Under the pieces are notes generated by a model. The model had not been told where the DNA came from. It made no database searches and was given only the letters and a program-made list of their open reading frames with translations. Made by a program: the position numbers and the translations under genes. From assembly GCA_035627675.1 (NCBI GenBank), contig DASPLH010000260.1, forward strand, positions 1 through 8,900: a stretch of DNA of 8,900 bases. Reading direction: 5' to 3'. The DNA comes from DASPLH01 sp035627675 (lineage in GTDB: Bacteria > Acidobacteriota > Terriglobia > Terriglobales > Acidobacteriaceae). Positions 6,757-8,900 of this stretch are shown one piece after another; within the stretch, counting starts at the first letter, position 1, and each line of letters starts with the position of its first letter.

Positions 6757-7278
6757 ATGAAACGAATGTTGGTGGCGACGATGCTGCTGGCGCTGGCGAC
6801 AACGCTGGTGGCGGCACAGGAGTCGGAGAAGGCCCACAAGAAGGGTTCGATGACCGGGATGGATTCTTCTTCGCAGATGAAGACGGACCCGCAGGTGGAG
6901 CAGGCGCTGAAGGCGATGGAACAGAAGTGGGCGGAGGCGTCCAAGAACGGGAGGCCCGAAGAGGTTGAGCCGATGCTGGCCGAGGACGTCGTAATGGTGG
7001 ACTCGGACGGCACGATGGTCACGAAGCAGGATGTACTGTCGCGGATGAAGGGCGCGAAGTGGGAAGAGAACTCGATCGCCGAGGTCGAGGTGAAGCAGTT
7101 TGGCAACACGGCGATCGCTACCGGCACCTGGCGCGGCAAAGGCACGCTGTCGAATGGCAAGAAGATCGACACACGGGAGCGCTGGACGGATACCTGGGTG
7201 AAGATGCCGGACGGCAAGTGGAAGGTGGTGGCATCGCAGGCGGCCCCGATCACCGGAACGCAGTCAGCAACGCAGTAG
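6757..7278 (+). CDS. Secreted NTF2-like (DUF4440/SnoaL-type) protein
   Basis: The 173-residue product has a signal peptide (MKRMLVATML onward) with a likely cleavage after V-A-A at residues 18-20, so it should be exported. After a polar Ser/Lys/Met-rich linker (21-45), the domain starts at VEQALKAMEQKWAEA (47-61). It continues with MLAEDVVMVDSDG (73-85), FGNTAIATGTWRGKG (115-129), RERWTDTWVK (140-149) and GKWKVVASQA (153-162). This helix-then-curved-sheet pattern with a final W-K-V-V strand is typical of DUF4440/SnoaL-like NTF2-fold proteins, whose ligands vary. No specific substrate can be named. The ATG has an excellent GGAGG (6744-6748) 8 bases ahead. An in-frame start at 6706 would disrupt the signal peptide. 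It appears to be a single-gene transcript with its own terminator. Confidence 0.85.
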   Translation: MKRMLVATMLLALATTLVAAQESEKAHKKGSMTGMDSSSQMKTDPQVEQALKAMEQKWAEASKNGRPEEVEPMLAEDVVMVDSDGTMVTKQDVLSRMKGAKWEENSIAEVEVKQFGNTAIATGTWRGKGTLSNGKKIDTRERWTDTWVKMPDGKWKVVASQAAPITGTQSATQ

Positions 7279-7298
7279 TCAGGTTAGGGTAAGAAAGG

Positions 7299-7323
7299 AA
7301 GCGCCGCGCGAGCGGCGCTTTTT
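7299..7323 (+). terminator. Intrinsic terminator of the NTF2-like gene
   Basis: GCGCCGC (7301-7307) pairs perfectly with GCGGCGC (7312-7318) around a GCGA loop. Two further A-T pairs extend the base, and a run of five T residues (7319-7323) follows. It is 20 bases past the stop codon. Confidence 0.92.
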
Positions 7324-7327
7324 CAGT

Positions 7328-7406
7328 TCTTGGTCGCGCTTCGCGCGGCTTTATTCGTTCCCACGTGTGTCCGCCAACGGAGGCGGGCACACATGGGGCA
7401 CCCGGC
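7328..7406. repeat. 79-bp dispersed repeat, copy B, with a 17-pair hairpin
   Basis: This is the second copy of the repeat at 6445-6523 (72/79 identical). Here it folds well: 7359-7375 pairs with 7382-7398 at 16 of 17 positions (two of them G-T) around a 6-base loop. The outer sequence contains the GCGCTTCGCGCG motif that recurs in the neighbouring 150-bp repeats. Confidence 0.88.
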
Positions 7407-7416
7407 GGTGAATGAT

Positions 7417-7566
7417 AGGGATGCGCTTCGCGCGATTTGGATGTTTCGCTCCTCAGACGCGCCGCCGAAGTTTCGGGCGGCGCAGTTGCTCAACATGACA
7501 CATGTGAGAGGGCGGTAAATGCATAGATGCTTCGTCGGGCTGAAGCCCTCCTCAGCATGACACTTC
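7417..7566. repeat. 150-bp direct repeat, copy 1 (left of the GIY-YIG gene)
   Basis: It aligns without gaps to 8027-8176, a shift of exactly 610 bases. I count 12 differences in 150, of which 10 cluster in 7502-7516. It contains GCGCTTCGCGCG, a hairpin with an 8-bp stem (7459-7466 with 7476-7483) and 9-base loop, and two copies of the motif CTCARCATGACAC (7489-7501 and 7551-7563). It lies 10 bases after the 79-bp copy B. Confidence 0.92.
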
Positions 7567-7690
7567 ATAGGGGAGTGGTTCTCGCTCCTCCGCATACGCA
7601 TTACACTCAGAGATTTCCGGCCAGCATTGGGGCACATGAGGGATCGCACGTCGTGACGTGAGGCTGGTCACGGTCCGTCCTCTCCTTCGT

Positions 7691-7705
7691 GTGTCACCCT
7701 GAGCG
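7691..7705 (-). repeat. Inverted repeat-family motif upstream of the GIY-YIG gene
   Basis: GTGTCA-CCC-TGAGCG is the reverse complement, at 12 of 15 positions, of CGCTCA-ACA-TGACAC at 8097-8111. The two therefore flank the GIY-YIG gene as inverted arms 391 bases apart. Other copies of the motif in the window face the opposite way. Confidence 0.65.
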
Positions 7706-7730
7706 CCTTGGTTCTGGCGCGAATGGGTCT

Positions 7731-8012
7731 ATGTATTACTACGTGTACATCCTGACGAACCGTTCGAAGATGCTCTACACCGGAGTCACGAATAACCTTG
7801 AGCGGCGCGTTTGGGAGCATCGCAATGGGCGTTCGGACTTCACGGCGCGGTACAAGATCGACACGCTCGTTTACTACGAGCGCTTTGGAGACGTGCGCAA
7901 TGCGATCGACCGCGAGAAGGAGATCAAGGGCTGGCGGCGGAGCAAGAAGGTCGCGCTGATTGTCGGAGTGAATCCTGCGTGGCGCGATCTGAGCGTGGAC
8001 TGGCCGTTGTAG
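7731..8012 (+). CDS. Single-domain GIY-YIG endonuclease
   Basis: The 93-residue product is a GIY-YIG nuclease domain with nothing else attached. Y4-V-Y-I-L corresponds to the GIY strand and L15-Y-T-G-V-T to the YIG strand. NNLERRVWEH (21-30) supplies the conserved Arg and His, and REKEIKGWRR (61-70) supplies the metal-binding Glu on its helix. The end NPAWRDLS (81-88) is common in this small YhbQ/UPF0213-like class. The class is predicted to cut DNA, but its cellular role is poorly known. The ATG at 7731 fits the domain's N-terminus. A start at 7689 would add residues encoded by the upstream repeat motif. The ribosome binding site is weak. The gene lies between 150-bp direct repeats and between inverted short motifs, which suggests that the gene and repeats may form one mobile or self-maintaining unit. 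This is unproven. Confidence 0.9.
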   Translation: MYYYVYILTNRSKMLYTGVTNNLERRVWEHRNGRSDFTARYKIDTLVYYERFGDVRNAIDREKEIKGWRRSKKVALIVGVNPAWRDLSVDWPL

Positions 8013-8026
8013 GGTGTCGCGGCAGC

Positions 8027-8176
8027 AGGGATGCGCTTCGCGCGATTTAGATGTTTCGCTCCTCAGACGCGCCGCCGAAGTTTCGGGCGGCGCAGTCGCT
8101 CAACATGACACTTCGTGGGCGGGCGGAAATGCATAGATGCTTCGTCGGGCTGAAGCCCTCCTCAGCATGACACTTC
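8027..8176. repeat. 150-bp direct repeat, copy 2 (right of the GIY-YIG gene)
   Basis: It is the partner of 7417-7566 (138/150 identical, no gaps) and starts 14 bases after the GIY-YIG stop. The hairpin stem is 8069-8076 with 8086-8093. Motif copies are at 8099-8115 and 8161-8177. Recombination between the two copies would excise a 610-base circle carrying the nuclease gene. Confidence 0.92.
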
Positions 8177-8235
8177 GGGAGGGAGCGTCTTGGTCCCTCA
8201 GCGTGACACTTCGTGGAGGAGCGGGTGCAATAGCA

Positions 8236-8257
8236 AGGGCGGCCTTTCGGCCGCCCT
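8236..8257 (-). terminator. GC-rich hairpin with GAAA loop, possible nrdJ terminator
   Basis: GGGCGGCC (8237-8244) pairs perfectly with GGCCGCCC (8249-8256), and an outer A-T pair makes 9 pairs. On the minus strand the loop is GAAA, a stable tetraloop, and the following bases are TTGCTATT. That makes it a plausible but weak terminator about 100 bases past nrdJ. It may instead belong to the repeat family. Confidence 0.45.
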
Positions 8258-8270
8258 GCTCGTTGTTCGG

Positions 8271-8349
8271 TTGCGCTACGCGCGATTCAGGTGTTTCGAC
8301 TCGTCCCGGGCGCGCTTTGTTATGGCGCGCCCACTCGCTCAACATGACA
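8271..8349. repeat. Diverged third copy of the left half of the 150-bp repeat
   Basis: It resembles 8031-8110: GCGCTACGCGCGATT near the start, GTGTTTCG in the middle and CTCGCTCAACATGACA at the end are shared. The hairpin between them has the same 8-bp stem and 9-base loop (8308-8315 with 8325-8332), but the stem is GGGCGCGC instead of GCGCCGCC. Confidence 0.72.
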
Positions 8350-8355
8350 AGCTAA

Positions 8356-8900
8356 TTACGAGCACCCGCTGGTGCTGCCGCAGCTCATGCAGCGGTAGCA
8401 GCTTCCGTTTCTGGTCATGATGGCTCCGCAGACGTGGCAGCTTGGGGCGTCGCCCAGGTCCACCATTCCCCTGAGCGCATCACTTGCGTGATGCGCAGTT
8501 TCGGGTTTCGAGTTTCGAGTTTCGAGAGGCAGATCACCCGTTACTGGCGCTGATGGCAGGTTCATCACGCTGGCCTTCGGGCGCATGTCCTCGAAAAGCG
8601 ACTGCTGTTGTCCGCGGAGGAAGCGGAGTTCGAGCCAGCGGAAGATGTAGTCCATGATCGACTTGGCGAAGCCGATATCCGGGTTATTGCTCCAGCCGCT
8701 GGGCTCGAAGCGGGCGTGCGCGAACTTGTCGCAGAGCAGGTGGAGCGGGACTCCGTGCTGCAGGGCGATCGAGGTGGCGCAGGCGAAGCTATCCATCAGG
8801 CCGCTGACGGTCGAGCCCTCTTTGGCCATAGTGATGAAGATCTCGCCGGGCATTCCGTTTCGGTAGAGGCCGACGGTGATGTAGCCCTCGTGTCCGGCGA
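8356..8900 (-). CDS. nrdJ: Vitamin B12-dependent (class II) ribonucleotide reductase, C-terminal part
   Basis: The gene runs off the window; only its last 180 residues are visible (numbered here from the first full codon). Class II enzymes reduce ribonucleotides to deoxyribonucleotides using adenosylcobalamin and need no oxygen. GHEGYITVGLYRNG (2-15), MPGEIFITMAKEGSTVSGLM (16-35) and EPSGWSNNPDIGFAKSIMDY (65-84) are characteristic of NrdJ. The tail (154-179) holds six cysteines, C-x2-C-x9-C-x2-C-x2-C-x5-C. This is the flexible redox or zinc-binding segment thought to re-reduce the active site. Between them, residues 125-142 are encoded by a 7-base tandem repeat and a perfect DNA hairpin (8475-8526), which looks like repeat DNA invading a tolerant linker. 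It is convergent with the GIY-YIG gene. Confidence 0.95.
   Translation of the reverse strand, partial: AGHEGYITVGLYRNGMPGEIFITMAKEGSTVSGLMDSFACATSIALQHGVPLHLLCDKFAHARFEPSGWSNNPDIGFAKSIMDYIFRWLELRFLRGQQQSLFEDMRPKASVMNLPSAPVTGDLPLETRNSKPETAHHASDALRGMVDLGDAPSCHVCGAIMTRNGSCYRCMSCGSTSGCS
8475..8496. repeat. Perfect 9-bp inverted repeat within nrdJ
   Basis: GCGCATCAC (8475-8483) and GTGATGCGC (8488-8496) are exact reverse complements around a 4-base loop. It encodes residues 135-142 of the visible NrdJ part and lies 2 bases from the 7-base tandem repeats. Confidence 0.85.
8499..8526. repeat. Tandem 7-base repeat (TTTCGAG) within nrdJ
   Basis: Four units occur: TTTCGGG then three TTTCGAG. Because 7 is not a multiple of 3, the repeat reads through all frames and yields the non-repetitive peptide LETRNSKPET (125-134 of the visible part). 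Gain or loss of a single unit would shift the frame and remove the cysteine tail. Confidence 0.9.

Larger units (their letters stand above)
7279..7730. other. Gene-free region: terminator, two repeat families, inverted motif
   Basis: No credible gene lies in these 452 bases. Open frames on either strand only translate repeat DNA. The order is an intrinsic terminator (7299-7323), 79-bp repeat copy B with a long hairpin, the first 150-bp direct repeat, about 120 bases of unassigned sequence with a small inverted repeat (CACGTC/GACGTG, 7647-7660), and a reverse-oriented repeat motif just before the GIY-YIG gene. Confidence 0.8.
8013..8355. other. Gene-free region of hairpin repeats between convergent genes
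   Basis: These 343 bases separate the GIY-YIG gene and nrdJ, which point at each other. I see no gene. The content is the second 150-bp direct repeat, one more CTCAGCGTGACACTTCG motif (8197-8213), a strong GC hairpin (8236-8257) and a third, diverged repeat copy ending 6 bases before the nrdJ stop codon. Confidence 0.82.

Noticed and set aside
6203..6817. Minus-strand open frame of 204 codons across the intergenic repeats
   Set aside because: It overlaps the VOC gene and translates both tandem repeats and the 79-bp repeat. The peptide is low-complexity with no start signal.
7323..7649. Minus-strand open frame of 108 codons
   Set aside because: It is made almost entirely of the 79-bp and 150-bp repeats and shows no protein family features.
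7417..8349. CRISPR array
   Set aside because: The repeats are 150 bp, only two or three in number, contain large hairpins and are separated by a gene. There are no short regularly spaced units and no cas genes.
7279..8355. Classical insertion sequence
   Set aside because: No transposase-like frame with a DDE, HUH or serine recombinase pattern is present. The only enzyme is the GIY-YIG nuclease, so a standard IS cannot be supported.

Overview
The window looks like chromosomal DNA from a GC-rich, diderm (LPS-making) bacterium, most likely a member of the Acidobacteriota. This placement is inferred from three things: the gene order psd-pssA-Asd-like-lptE-holA, an adenosylcobalamin-dependent ribonucleotide reductase, and gene-poor gaps packed with GC-rich hairpin repeats. 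It has not been tested by a database search.

Left part (1-5725, all on the minus strand): a compact envelope and replication operon, read from high to low coordinates. The genes are psd (phosphatidylserine decarboxylase), pssA (phosphatidylserine synthase), an aspartate-semialdehyde-dehydrogenase-family protein that has lost its catalytic cysteine, lptE (LPS-assembly lipoprotein) and holA (DNA polymerase III delta). All four junctions overlap by 1-4 bases (ATGA, TGATG, TAGTG, TGATG), so translation is probably coupled. Psd and PssA together make phosphatidylethanolamine from CDP-diacylglycerol and serine. LptE serves the outer membrane, and HolA loads the replication clamp. Upstream on the same strand, 128 bases from psd, lies rmuC, a membrane-anchored coiled-coil protein with a nuclease-like domain.

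Middle (5889-7278, plus strand): a VOC-superfamily (PhnB-like) protein diverges from rmuC. It is followed by a repeat-rich gap and a small secreted NTF2/DUF4440-like protein with a strong ribosome binding site, a 14-bp perfect palindrome in its leader and a clear intrinsic terminator.

Right part (7279-8900): an accessory, repeat-dominated stretch. A 93-residue GIY-YIG endonuclease sits between two 150-bp direct repeats (138/150 identical by eye) and between inverted copies of a short motif (GTGTCA-N3-TGAGCG and its reverse complement). A third, diverged copy of the repeat keeps the same 8-bp stem and 9-base loop but with a different stem sequence. A second repeat family (79 bp, 72/79 identical) flanks the NTF2-like gene. 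The window ends inside nrdJ (minus strand), whose C-terminal linker contains an in-frame 7-base tandem repeat and a perfect 9-bp hairpin. These resemble the intergenic repeats next door.

The most interesting candidate for an undescribed system is the GIY-YIG gene plus its flanking structured repeats. It could be a small mobile or self-maintaining unit, comparable in concept to REP elements with their RAYT enzymes. This is a hypothesis from layout only. No tRNA, rRNA, CRISPR array or classical transposase was found.
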